From Sulfurovum sp. NBC37-1 (GTDB taxonomy: Bacteria > Campylobacterota > Campylobacteria > Campylobacterales > Sulfurovaceae): a DNA stretch of 64,000 bases. Shown here in pieces: positions 26,701-35,308 of this stretch. The stretch is taken from positions 868,001 through 932,000 of the forward strand of contig NC_009663.1 of the NCBI RefSeq assembly GCF_000010345.1. Reading direction: 5' to 3'. Both the position numbers and the translations under genes were made by a program. Within the stretch, counting starts at the first letter, position 1. Each line of letters opens with the position of its first letter. Below the pieces are notes generated by a model that ran no database searches, was not told where the DNA came from, and worked only from the letters and a program-made list of their open reading frames with translations.

Positions 26701-27834
26701 TTACCGCTTCCGAAAAATCTCCTTCCCATTCCTATACACCGGATAGGTGTACCCTCCTTTGATAAAGTCCACTTTGGGAGCCGTCAGCTCTTTATAGAGT
26801 TCCGGCCTTCGGTCACGCAGGTAGTTGTATTTTGGTGCCGGATGAGTCATCCCGTAGAAACCCGGGATACAGTCAGCTATGAGCATCGTATCCTGTTCGT
26901 GGTTTGCCGCGACGATGATATCTCCGTGTGGGCCGGTAATGATACTGTTGCCGCGGTAGTGCCACTGGTCTTTGCCTCGTCGTTCATAGCCGGCGCGGTT
27001 GGAGTAGGCGAAGAAAATGTTGTTGGCATAGGCATAAGCAGGGATGAGCGTCTTGGAGATGTCAGGGTAGGGGACATTGCTGCGTTTGCCGTCTGGCAGG
27101 GTATAGTAGTTGTCTGCCGCTGTCGGACCTACGATAAGCTTCGCTCCTTTGAGGGCAAGGATCCTTGAAAGTTCGGGGAATTCACACTCATAGCAGTTGA
27201 GCACGCCGACAGGAAAGCCAAAAAAGTGATAAACCTGGTAGTCGCCGTTGCCAAAGGACCAGTTGTCACGTTCTTGCTGGCCGTAGAGGTGGGTCTTGCG
27301 GTAGCTGTTGAGCAGTTTTCCGTGCTCGTCAATGACAGCGATACTGTCGTAATAAGCCAGAGTCCCATCGGAATGTTTGGCCTTTTCGGCATAGGGTAGG
27401 AGAATAGCAATATTGTTTCTACGCGCCAGTTCTCGCGCCTTGGTGACAGCGGGGCCATCCTTGAACTGTGCGACCTTCTTGACCATCGCAGGACTGAGGG
27501 TATAGCCGGGTATATAAAGCTCCGGGAAAGAGAGTAATTGGATGTGTTTCTCCTTTGCCAGTCGAATGGCGTGCTCCATTCGCTTGAGATTCTTTGCCGT
27601 CGCCCCCTCGCCGCTGACAGCCTGTGCCTGATAGATGCCCAGTCGGATTCCTTTGCCCAATTTCGGCGCTTTTTCATAGACCGAAGTCTTGAACTGGAGC
27701 AACCGATAGCTCTGCATTACAGTCTTGTCGTACTGCGGTGTGCCATCGCATGTTGGGTTTGCTTTGTCTCCGGCTGTTGCAGGGGTAGCGATGACTAATA
27801 GCACAATCATCAAAGTTTTCAATACTCTTTTCAT
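26701..27834 (-). CDS. Exported nitrilase-superfamily amidase
   Basis: A 377-residue carbon-nitrogen hydrolase with a Sec signal peptide (MKRVLKTLMIVLLVIATPATA). The catalytic triad is visible as E105 (SFPELYIPGY), K180 (SYRKTHLYG) and C214 (LNCYECEFPE). The C-terminal block YLRDRRPELYKEL is common in amidase and N-carbamoyl-hydrolase branches of the superfamily. It should cleave an amide or carbamoyl group in the periplasm. Together with the exported decarboxylases it could act on amino-acid amides or on carbamoylated amines; the substrate is not deducible. Single gene. Confidence 0.87.
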   Translation of the reverse strand: MKRVLKTLMIVLLVIATPATAGDKANPTCDGTPQYDKTVMQSYRLLQFKTSVYEKAPKLGKGIRLGIYQAQAVSGEGATAKNLKRMEHAIRLAKEKHIQLLSFPELYIPGYTLSPAMVKKVAQFKDGPAVTKARELARRNNIAILLPYAEKAKHSDGTLAYYDSIAVIDEHGKLLNSYRKTHLYGQQERDNWSFGNGDYQVYHFFGFPVGVLNCYECEFPELSRILALKGAKLIVGPTAADNYYTLPDGKRSNVPYPDISKTLIPAYAYANNIFFAYSNRAGYERRGKDQWHYRGNSIITGPHGDIIVAANHEQDTMLIADCIPGFYGMTHPAPKYNYLRDRRPELYKELTAPKVDFIKGGYTYPVYRNGKEIFRKR

Positions 27835-27870
27835 CTCTTTCCTCCTGATGTGATAAGTGTGAATAGTTCT

Positions 27871-27876
27871 ATTATA
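27871..27876 (-). promoter_or_regulatory. -10 promoter candidate for the exported nitrilase
   Basis: TATAAT on the minus strand, about 37 bp upstream of the nitrilase start. Confidence 0.35.
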
Positions 27877-28079
27877 GCGAGGATTGTTTTATGGAAAGTT
27901 ATACCAAATCCGTAAATAGAGATTCAACACTCCGCATTCGCCCTATATTAGTCTGCGTATATTTTAATAAAGCAGGGAGTATACTATTAAGAAGGGAGCT
28001 TGAATAATTTGCTATGAAAATGCAAGAGATCGATAGAGATTTACAGGTTCCAAGAAAAACACAAATGAAAGGAGACGAA

Positions 28080-29825
28080 ATGTCACAGAAGATACACCCA
28101 TTCATTAAAGAGATCGCCAAAGCAACAAAAGAGGGAGTAGTTACCCGCCGTGACTTTTTTCAGTACGCGGCAGCGTTTGGTATGTCGATTTTTACTGCAG
28201 GAAGTCTCATTGGCCTGTCGGCTTCGGAAATCAGTGCCGATACACATATCGACTGGAAAGATCTTGCTTTGGAAAGTCCTTTTGAGGTTAAAAATATTCT
28301 GATCCAAAAAGCTGAAACGGACTGTTCGAAATCCGGTTGCAGTATAGTGAATGCCGGCAGGGGAAATCCCAATTTCCTCAATACGCTGGTGCGTAAATCA
28401 CTGGCACTTTTAACGCTCTTTGCTGCAGATATGGCTGAGAAGAATTCTAAAATTATAGATGTAGGATATCGGCAAAGCAAAGAAGGAATGTACAATGCGT
28501 TAAAGAAATTTCTGGCAAAACACAAATATGATACGGAAGCCGATTTTTTGGGCAGAAGTATAGAATATGCAAAAAATGAGACAGAAATGGATGCCGATGA
28601 ATTGGTTTATGAACTCATGGATGGCGTGCAGGGAGATTTTTATCCGGATCCCCCCCGTATCTTTCCCGCCACTGAAAAAATCGTCCGAAAATATCTTGAC
28701 AGGGTTGTTTTCTCCAATAAGCCCCCTCAGGGCGATTTCCATCTTTTTGTAACAGAGGGGGCAACGGCGGCCATGATCTATATTTTCAACTCTCTGAGAG
28801 AAAATATGGTATTGCTTCCCGGAGACAAGGTGGCTATTGTGACGCCTATTTTCTCTCCATACCTGGAACTGCCAGTACTGAAAGATTATGGTCTGGAATC
28901 GGTCTATATCCGTGGTGATGAAAAAATGGGTTGGCAGATTCCCGATAGTGAAGTGTCCAAGCTGAAGGACCGGAAAGTCAAGGCACTCTATATGGTCAAC
29001 CCGACCAATCCAACCTCGGTTTCACTGAATGCGGATACGGTCAAGCGTATGGCCGATACAATACGGATGCACAATAAGGATATGATCATTATCTCCGATA
29101 CCGTGTATGCCAGTTTTGTCGATGAATTCAATACTTTTGGTAAAGAACTGCCTGAAAATATTCTGGGTGTTTACTCCTATTCAAAATATTTCGGGGTTAC
29201 CGGCTGGCGGCTTGGTGTTGTGATGGTTCACAAAAACAATGTGGTTGACCGGCTCATCAAGAAGCTTCCAAGATCCAAGCAGGCCCGCTTGGACTTCCGA
29301 TATCGTCTGGTCTCTACCAAGCCGAATGAGATCCCATTCTATGAACGTCTGGAAATAGACAGCCGGCAGGTGGCTCTAGCGCATACGGGAGGACTTTCCG
29401 GTCCGCAGCAGGTAGCGATGTCCCTTTTTTCGCTTTATGAGCTCATCGACGAAAATTACAGCTACAAAAAATCTATTATGGGTATTCTCAAAAAACGATG
29501 GTCTGCACTGTTTGAAGCCTTGGATATGCCAGAGCCGGAAGGAAACAACCTGACACGCTACTATGCCCTGATTGATTTGAAAAAAATGGCGGAAAAGAAA
29601 CACGGCAGCGCGTTCGCGGAGCATCTGGTCAAAACGCATCCTCTTGAATTTTTATTCAGACTGGCGGAAGACCACCATACGGTCTGTCTACCCGGTGGAG
29701 GATTTGCCGGACCGAGGTGGTCACTCAGGGTGGCATTGGCCAACATTGACGAAGAAGATTGTCGGCAGATTGGGCATGCGATTGTCTCCGTGATGGACGG
29801 ATACAAAAAATCCATGCCGGTCTAA
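28080..29825 (+). CDS. Aspartate 4-decarboxylase / aspartate aminotransferase-like, Tat-exported
   Basis: A 581-residue fold-type I PLP enzyme of the bifunctional aspartate aminotransferase / L-aspartate beta-decarboxylase family (aspartate to alanine and CO2). Family landmarks include NAGRGNPNFLN, FVTEGATAAMIYIFNSL, VNPTNPTS, the PLP lysine K369 in YSYSKYFGVTGWRLG, and the C-terminal LPGGGFAGPRWSLRVALAN. The unusual part is the N-terminus: a twin-arginine motif TRRDFFQ about 22 residues in, followed by a hydrophobic stretch (YAAAFGMSIFTAGSLIGLSA). It is therefore predicted to be exported folded by Tat. The ATG at 28080 has AAAGGAGACGAA; an in-frame upstream ATG adds only 22 residues. An amidohydrolase gene follows 57 bp downstream. 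Confidence 0.9.
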   Translation: MSQKIHPFIKEIAKATKEGVVTRRDFFQYAAAFGMSIFTAGSLIGLSASEISADTHIDWKDLALESPFEVKNILIQKAETDCSKSGCSIVNAGRGNPNFLNTLVRKSLALLTLFAADMAEKNSKIIDVGYRQSKEGMYNALKKFLAKHKYDTEADFLGRSIEYAKNETEMDADELVYELMDGVQGDFYPDPPRIFPATEKIVRKYLDRVVFSNKPPQGDFHLFVTEGATAAMIYIFNSLRENMVLLPGDKVAIVTPIFSPYLELPVLKDYGLESVYIRGDEKMGWQIPDSEVSKLKDRKVKALYMVNPTNPTSVSLNADTVKRMADTIRMHNKDMIIISDTVYASFVDEFNTFGKELPENILGVYSYSKYFGVTGWRLGVVMVHKNNVVDRLIKKLPRSKQARLDFRYRLVSTKPNEIPFYERLEIDSRQVALAHTGGLSGPQQVAMSLFSLYELIDENYSYKKSIMGILKKRWSALFEALDMPEPEGNNLTRYYALIDLKKMAEKKHGSAFAEHLVKTHPLEFLFRLAEDHHTVCLPGGGFAGPRWSLRVALANIDEEDCRQIGHAIVSVMDGYKKSMPV

Positions 29826-29882
29826 CGTCAGGATTCATTGTGTAATCCTGAATTGTAATAATGACAAAAAGGAGAAAAGGTT

Positions 29883-30950
29883 ATGAAATTGTTTAATGTG
29901 AGATTATCGTGGATATTAGTGGTTTGGATGGTTGTTCTGACCTATGGGGTCAATGCTTCAGAGAAAGGATCACACTTAAACGTTGAATCAGAGAAAAGCA
30001 AATATGAAGTGACAGATGCCCATTTGCATTATGTGGACTTTTTGCAGAAAAGTGACGGAATAAAAGATCTTCTTAAGATGATGGACCGTACCGGAGTCAA
30101 GCATGCGATGCTCAATGGATTGGCGGTTGTGAAAAAATGGAATGCTGTTGATCCCGTTCAGCCAAAATATTATCTTGCCGATGATTCACGAAGCTATTGG
30201 TACAGTGCTACGGATGTTATTGTTGCAAGAGCGCTTGAAACCCTTTCTGCATCAGAGCGCAGAAGATTCCATCCGTTTATCTGCGGGTTTAATCCTACGG
30301 ATAGGAATGCTGTTGACCACCTGAAGCGGATGTTTGCCCTGTATCCGGATACCTGGGAAGGGATCGGCGAGATCCTGACTCGGCATGATGATTTGACAGC
30401 ATTGACATACGGTGAGCAGGCCAGGGCAAATCATATCGCATTGGATGCTGTATATGATTTCGCCGCCGAGCATGACCTGCCTGTAACCATTCACAGTGAT
30501 ATCAGTTCGGTATGGGTACACAAGCCGCTCTATCTGGAAGAGATGGAAGAGGCTGTCAAAAACCATCCAAAAACCCGCATAGTCTGGGCACATGCCGGAG
30601 CCAGCCGGCGCATTGTGGTGCCCAATCTGGCATCCATTATGGGACGAATGCTCAAAACATATCCCAATCTCTGGATAGACCTCTCCTGGGTTGTCTATCC
30701 AAACTATGTCGCTCCACATGGAAAACCCAGCAAAGAGTGGGTAGCCTTGGTCGAAGAGTTTCCTGACAGATTTATGATCGGTACAGATAATATCGGTCAT
30801 TATGACAATTATGAACAGACCATAAAACGCTATTATGTTTTTCTGGATGCATTGTCTCCAAAAACCGCTCGTCTTGTGGCTGAGAAAAACTTTTTGAGCA
30901 TTCTGCCTTTGAGAGTACGCAAGAAGATAGATGCTTCTATTGCGAAGTAA
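29883..30950 (+). CDS. Exported amidohydrolase (amidohydrolase_2-like TIM barrel)
   Basis: A 355-residue metal-dependent hydrolase with an N-terminal signal peptide or anchor (LSWILVVWMVVLTYGVNAS). Metal motifs are DAHLHY (HxH at 47-49), VTIHSDIS, VWAHAGASRR and FMIGTDNIGH (final Asp). The PF04909 group includes hydrolases and also non-oxidative decarboxylases such as ACMSD, so a decarboxylase role is possible given the neighbours. It is probably co-transcribed with the Tat-exported aspartate decarboxylase. Its last 118 bp overlap the end of the convergent asparaginase gene. Confidence 0.82.
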   Translation: MKLFNVRLSWILVVWMVVLTYGVNASEKGSHLNVESEKSKYEVTDAHLHYVDFLQKSDGIKDLLKMMDRTGVKHAMLNGLAVVKKWNAVDPVQPKYYLADDSRSYWYSATDVIVARALETLSASERRRFHPFICGFNPTDRNAVDHLKRMFALYPDTWEGIGEILTRHDDLTALTYGEQARANHIALDAVYDFAAEHDLPVTIHSDISSVWVHKPLYLEEMEEAVKNHPKTRIVWAHAGASRRIVVPNLASIMGRMLKTYPNLWIDLSWVVYPNYVAPHGKPSKEWVALVEEFPDRFMIGTDNIGHYDNYEQTIKRYYVFLDALSPKTARLVAEKNFLSILPLRVRKKIDASIAK

Positions 30951-32020
30951 ATATTTTCTTTAGCCTTTGGGGGGTTCATATTGGGCTGTCCAAGTGCTAT
31001 CATCAGGAGAAGCCTGGCTTTGTACGGGCTCAGGTCTCCAGCCAGAAGTGTGCCCGCTTTAAGAAGGGAGGCACCGCCCCCTTCATCACCGTACAGCGGA
31101 TAGACACCTCCGTGCCGAACCCTGCTGGCGATCACCAGAGGTACATTTTTATTTAGAGCATATTTGCAGGCTTTGAATACAGACTGATTTACATTGCCTG
31201 CACCGACGCCAGCCACTACCAATCCTTTGGCACCATGATCGACAGCATATCGGATCAATGATCCGTCATCTCCCGCGTAAGAGTAGATCAACGGAATATC
31301 CGGCAATGTTTTTGGTGCGGACAGCTTTTTTTTGGCAGGTGCCGCATTGTAACCAATGATCCGATTGCCGACAATATAGCCGAGATACCCATGTCCTCCG
31401 GAATCAAATGTCTGCACATTGGTCGTATTGTCTTTACAGACATACCTGGCACTGTTGATGTATTGGTTCATGGTGACGGTCACTCCCCATTTTTCAGCTT
31501 TGGATGAAGCTGCCTGAAATACTGCATTGTAAAGATTGGCAGGGCCGTCAGGGCTCAGGTCGGAGTTGCTGCGCATCGAACCGACGAAAACAACCGGTTT
31601 TTGGGAATGGAGCGTTGTTTCGAGAAAATAAGCTCCCTCGGCCATCGTATCGGTACCGTGGGTTACCACAACGCCTGCTACTTCCGGGCGTCGTAACACA
31701 GCATCAACTTTCAGACTCAAGTTTCTCCATATTTTGGGTGTCATCTGTGAGCTGTCAATATTGCAGAACTCCACTGTTTCAATTTTGGCTATTTTACCAA
31801 GACCCGGTACAGCTTCCAGCAAGTCTTTTCCTGATACAGCCGGAACGACACCACCCGACACAGGGTCATATTTCATAGCAATGGTTCCTCCGGTAGTGAC
31901 CACTACGACTACGGGCAGGATATCTTTTGTGTCCGGTTTTAAATTTTTTTGTGCATGCAGTTGTGTCCACAAAGCGAGCAATGGCAAAATCAATTTTAGC
32001 AGTGAATGGAATTGTCTCAT
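30833..32020 (-). CDS. Type II L-asparaginase, exported
   Basis: A 395-residue periplasmic asparaginase (asparagine to aspartate and ammonia). Signal MRQFHSLLKLILPLLALWTQLHAQ; the two catalytic threonine regions are VVTTGGTIAMKYD and VVTHGTDTMAEGAYFLE; also FVGSMRS and the conserved IALGQPN end. Start follows a perfect AAAGGAGGTAACG. About 39 C-terminal residues beyond the family's usual end are antisense to the amidohydrolase gene, as if the original stop was lost. Its product is the substrate of the exported aspartate decarboxylase. Last gene of the eight-gene minus-strand run 41636-30833. Confidence 0.92.
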   Translation of the reverse strand: MRQFHSLLKLILPLLALWTQLHAQKNLKPDTKDILPVVVVVTTGGTIAMKYDPVSGGVVPAVSGKDLLEAVPGLGKIAKIETVEFCNIDSSQMTPKIWRNLSLKVDAVLRRPEVAGVVVTHGTDTMAEGAYFLETTLHSQKPVVFVGSMRSNSDLSPDGPANLYNAVFQAASSKAEKWGVTVTMNQYINSARYVCKDNTTNVQTFDSGGHGYLGYIVGNRIIGYNAAPAKKKLSAPKTLPDIPLIYSYAGDDGSLIRYAVDHGAKGLVVAGVGAGNVNQSVFKACKYALNKNVPLVIASRVRHGGVYPLYGDEGGGASLLKAGTLLAGDLSPYKARLLLMIALGQPNMNPPKAKENIYFAIEASIFLRTLKGRMLKKFFSATRRAVFGDNASRKT

Positions 32021-32057
32021 CGTTACCTCCTTTTATGCGGCTGTCTTACACGATGGA

Positions 32058-32993
32058 TTATTTAAAACCGATAGATTTTTCCCACTCTTTCAAATTCATT
32101 TTCTTTAGTTGCCCAAAGCCCTCTTTGGGGATCGCATCTTTCGCCAGTACGACATAAGGGGCAACGGTCAATGCTGTGCCTACCTCACCGGGCTTCATGA
32201 TGACATAGGCATAGCTGATATACGATCGTTCGTACAAAACACTTTGGTCTTTACCGCAGGCAGCAACACTCCAGAGAACAGATTTTCGGTGTTTTTGGAG
32301 AAATGCATCCAAGTCCTTATCATTGGCATTTTTTGTCCAGACTCCGGCATCTTCGATAAACAGAGAGGCATCTTTGGTGCGGTCTTTTGCAATATTGATA
32401 ACAATGTAAGACCAGACACCATATGATTCATTTTTGGCAGCGTCGGGTTCCCCTTTTTTTGGCCGGTACGATGTGACGCTTTTGTTGGCGCAAATGGTAT
32501 GGGCACCGGGAACCAGAGGAAAACGGCGTTTTCTCTCGGTACCAAAGAGCGCTTTACCCGCCTCAATCAAAGGGGCACCGTCATAAACCTTCAGGTCGGA
32601 GCCATCATACTGTTTGACGGTAAAAAGAGGTTTTTCTTTTTTCTCTTTTATCGTTTCGGAAACAGCAAGGTCATACCCCCATATCTGTCCTGCCAGGCCG
32701 GAAAAAGATGAAGCTGTCAGCATATTGATCTGACCGACATAGGCATCATTTGCTTCCGCCCGATCATAGGCGACAATGTTGTCGAGAAGCATATCATCCG
32801 TTTTTTTAACGGTACCGGCTGAGACTTTCAGCACGGATACATAACCAAGACCCTCCGCACCTGGATTTCCATATCCGTCACAATACTGTTTGAATGGGCT
32901 TATGGCATCTTTGTTGATACTCTCCTGTGCCTGGATAGAACTGAAAAGAGTTCCTGTCAGTACACAAACGGTTAAAATAGTAGAAAACTTCAT
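32058..32993 (-). CDS. hdcA: Pyruvoyl-dependent histidine decarboxylase, exported
   Basis: A 311-residue proenzyme of the pyruvoyl histidine decarboxylase family (histidine to histamine and CO2). Strong family blocks are AISPFKQYCDGYGNPGA, YVSVLKVSAGTVKKTDD, YVGQINMLTASSFSGLAGQIWG, GAHTICANKS, LFIEDAGVWTKN and YVIMKPGEVG. The self-cleavage Ser-Ser is at 95-96, matching the known Ser81-Ser82 site, so it should split into beta and alpha chains with an N-terminal pyruvoyl group. Unlike the classical cytoplasmic enzymes, it begins with a Sec signal (MKFSTILTVCVLTGTLFSSIQA). The start follows AAAGGATCAAAG. Its first four bases overlap the stop of the Lnt-like gene. No histidine/histamine antiporter adjoins. 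Confidence 0.93.
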   Translation of the reverse strand: MKFSTILTVCVLTGTLFSSIQAQESINKDAISPFKQYCDGYGNPGAEGLGYVSVLKVSAGTVKKTDDMLLDNIVAYDRAEANDAYVGQINMLTASSFSGLAGQIWGYDLAVSETIKEKKEKPLFTVKQYDGSDLKVYDGAPLIEAGKALFGTERKRRFPLVPGAHTICANKSVTSYRPKKGEPDAAKNESYGVWSYIVINIAKDRTKDASLFIEDAGVWTKNANDKDLDAFLQKHRKSVLWSVAACGKDQSVLYERSYISYAYVIMKPGEVGTALTVAPYVVLAKDAIPKEGFGQLKKMNLKEWEKSIGFK

Positions 32994-34498
32994 CTTTGAT
33001 CCTTTTTTTGTTTTTTGAAATGATTCCAAACTGCCAAGAAAAACAGCAGTATAAGTACAAACATAGCAATATATGCAAGCAAATTGCCGATGTGAGTATA
33101 GAGGGTGTCCGTTCTCTTAACAGGCAGAGAAGCGATCAATATACTCTCATCGTCTCCAAATGCAGTCATAGCTGCACGGATCTGACCGAGATTGTCAAAT
33201 CCCATTGAAGTAGCCTCATTTGCCGATCTGAACAGGGAAAACCCTCCCCCTACAGCGTGAATTCGTGCCATCAGAGTATGCCGTATCAGCATACCGCGCC
33301 AGTCAAGACCGGGGAGCAGAACCAGGTCGACTCCGAGCCTTGCCTGTGTTAACGATATTTGCGGGAAATCGTAATCATAACAGATAGCTCCCGCCATTTT
33401 ACCATATTTTGTCCTGATAGCTTTCAGTGGGGCACGACCGGGAACACTTCCTTCCCCCGGGACGGGGTGGTGCTTGAGATATGTTTCGGCGATGGTACCG
33501 TCATCTCTCAGCCAGGTGAATTTGTTCTTCATCTTATACAGTTCGCTCTGTTCTTCTTTCGGGAGCAATAGAGCATAGGCTGCAACGATTGCAATATGAT
33601 GCTTTTTCGCCAGCCTGGAAAGTGTCCCCAGCAATGCCTTTTCCCCCTTGGTTGAAACGATTGTCGATACTTCTCCCCAGACGGCTATGTCGGCTCCCTT
33701 CGCGGCGGCTTTGCGTGTGAGTTCTATCAGTCTTTGTGTATTCTGCAGAACATCGGGATCTTCGGGGTTTGGCAGTGCCTTGCTTACTGTCTGACCATTC
33801 GTGATGCCGGCAACAAGTATATGCTTGCCTTGGGGAACGGTACTGAGGCGTAAGTCACCCCATATATTCAGTCCAATAAAAATGATGACAAAGAGCACAA
33901 CGGATATTTTTATATTTGCGAAATTTCTCCGGAGAATGAAGAAAGCTCCCAAAACGGCAGCCCAGGACATCAGTGCCGATATGCCCAGAAATCCAAAAAG
34001 TGACGCTGTTTGGATAAGGGGGAGATTATATACCTGTGTATTAGCAAGAGATCCCCATACGCCGAACGGTGTATAAAATGCTTGCAGATATTCCAAGCTT
34101 ACTATAATGGCCGGAAAGGCAATGATGCTGGCAGTGTCATCAGTCCATTTCCGGATATAATCCCATATCAAAAAGGCAAGATAGTATCGTAGGCCTGTCA
34201 CTACCCCAAACATAATGGATACCGGCAAAGAGATCATTATGGGGTCTGATACTGACTTCGTGAATGTCAATACAGCTCCTACAACAAGGGTAAGCAGGAG
34301 CCATAGACGGCTTTTAAACTCATGATAGAGCGTGACATAGAGCAAGAATGGTATAAGCATAAACCAGCCGAATACTCCTGCGCCGCCACGCATATCAGAG
34401 CTAATCATCAAAAAAGAACCGATAATCAGCAATGAACTCCCGTGAAAGAACCGGTTATTTTTCAAAGATGTATAATCTGATTGTATATGGCTGTCCAA
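32990..34498 (-). CDS. Membrane nitrilase, apolipoprotein N-acyltransferase (Lnt)-like
   Basis: A 502-residue protein with about six to seven TM helices in residues 20-215, a periplasmic nitrilase domain (about 228-465), and a final TM (about 472-492), the layout of Lnt. The triad is E276 (VWGEVST), K342 (TYLKHHPVPGEG) and C373 (GAICYDYDFP). The KHHPVPGEG block resembles the KRHLVPFGE of Lnt. It starts with TTG behind AAGGTAGGTG. Its place inside the decarboxylase operon suggests a specialised N-acyltransferase or amidase rather than the housekeeping Lnt. It overlaps the histidine decarboxylase gene by four bases. Confidence 0.8.
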   Translation of the reverse strand: MDSHIQSDYTSLKNNRFFHGSSLLIIGSFLMISSDMRGGAGVFGWFMLIPFLLYVTLYHEFKSRLWLLLTLVVGAVLTFTKSVSDPIMISLPVSIMFGVVTGLRYYLAFLIWDYIRKWTDDTASIIAFPAIIVSLEYLQAFYTPFGVWGSLANTQVYNLPLIQTASLFGFLGISALMSWAAVLGAFFILRRNFANIKISVVLFVIIFIGLNIWGDLRLSTVPQGKHILVAGITNGQTVSKALPNPEDPDVLQNTQRLIELTRKAAAKGADIAVWGEVSTIVSTKGEKALLGTLSRLAKKHHIAIVAAYALLLPKEEQSELYKMKNKFTWLRDDGTIAETYLKHHPVPGEGSVPGRAPLKAIRTKYGKMAGAICYDYDFPQISLTQARLGVDLVLLPGLDWRGMLIRHTLMARIHAVGGGFSLFRSANEATSMGFDNLGQIRAAMTAFGDDESILIASLPVKRTDTLYTHIGNLLAYIAMFVLILLFFLAVWNHFKKQKKDQR

Positions 34499-34508
34499 AA
34501 TTATTCAC

Positions 34509-35237
34509 CTACCTTGAGTTATCAGGCTTATTGCCTCGGCATAGATGTCGCTGTACCCAGACGGTACTTGCTATAAGCGGTATCAGCATAAACCAGGTAC
34601 CGAACAGTGCAATGAAATATCCTGCGATCGGTGCAGGGGAGATTGCCCCCGCGACTAGCGTAATAGTCAGTACGCCAAAAGGTGAAAAAAGTACGAACCA
34701 GCGAGGAAATATTGTTTTTCCACTGAGTAAGGCTACAGCGTGCCAGATTGCCCCCAAATTAAAAGCGATCATAGCTGTCAGATCACCCATGACGAAGTGT
34801 TCAGTGATGTAGGTCTGTGCCGTATTAAAAAAAAGAGGATCACTACTGCCGACAGCTTCTTTGGCCTGTTCCAACACACTCAAAAATGCCCATCCGGCAT
34901 GCTGAATTCCACCGATCATCACCAGTGAATAAGCAAGCAGAAGAAGCGGTACGGTGCCCAGCCAAAATCCGGCACGCCGCATTCCGACCCACCAAGGCAG
35001 ATAGGAGAGTGCATAAATCGGATAGAGCCACCCGGCAGTCTGTGCCATCATCACCATCCAGTGCGGACGCCCTCCCGCGGTACTGACAACATCAAGAACG
35101 GCCGGGGAAAAATAGGCTGCCCCGCTAAGCTGAGAGGAGTAACCGTATATATAGTCACAGACACCATTCCAAAGCAGAAGAATCGATACCGATACACCTA
35201 GAATACGAAGTGCCCGGCAGTCCACCATTTTTTCCAT
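34509..35237 (-). CDS. Multi-pass membrane protein of unknown function
   Basis: A 242-residue protein with about six to seven hydrophobic helices and no motif that I recognise with certainty. The second loop has GRPHWMVMMAQTAGWLYPIYALSYLPWW; a His lies in ITEHFVMGDL and another in GAIWHAVALL, which could bind a ligand or metal. It ends 10 bp before the Lnt-like gene and is co-oriented with the decarboxylases, so a transport or accessory role in the same process is plausible but unproven. Confidence 0.7.
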   Translation of the reverse strand: MEKMVDCRALRILGVSVSILLLWNGVCDYIYGYSSQLSGAAYFSPAVLDVVSTAGGRPHWMVMMAQTAGWLYPIYALSYLPWWVGMRRAGFWLGTVPLLLLAYSLVMIGGIQHAGWAFLSVLEQAKEAVGSSDPLFFNTAQTYITEHFVMGDLTAMIAFNLGAIWHAVALLSGKTIFPRWFVLFSPFGVLTITLVAGAISPAPIAGYFIALFGTWFMLIPLIASTVWVQRHLCRGNKPDNSR

Positions 35238-35308
35238 TGCAATTCCTTAATAGATTTTTACCACCTTTTTTTCAAACTCATTTTCTTTAGTTCTCCAAAT
35301 CCTCACGG

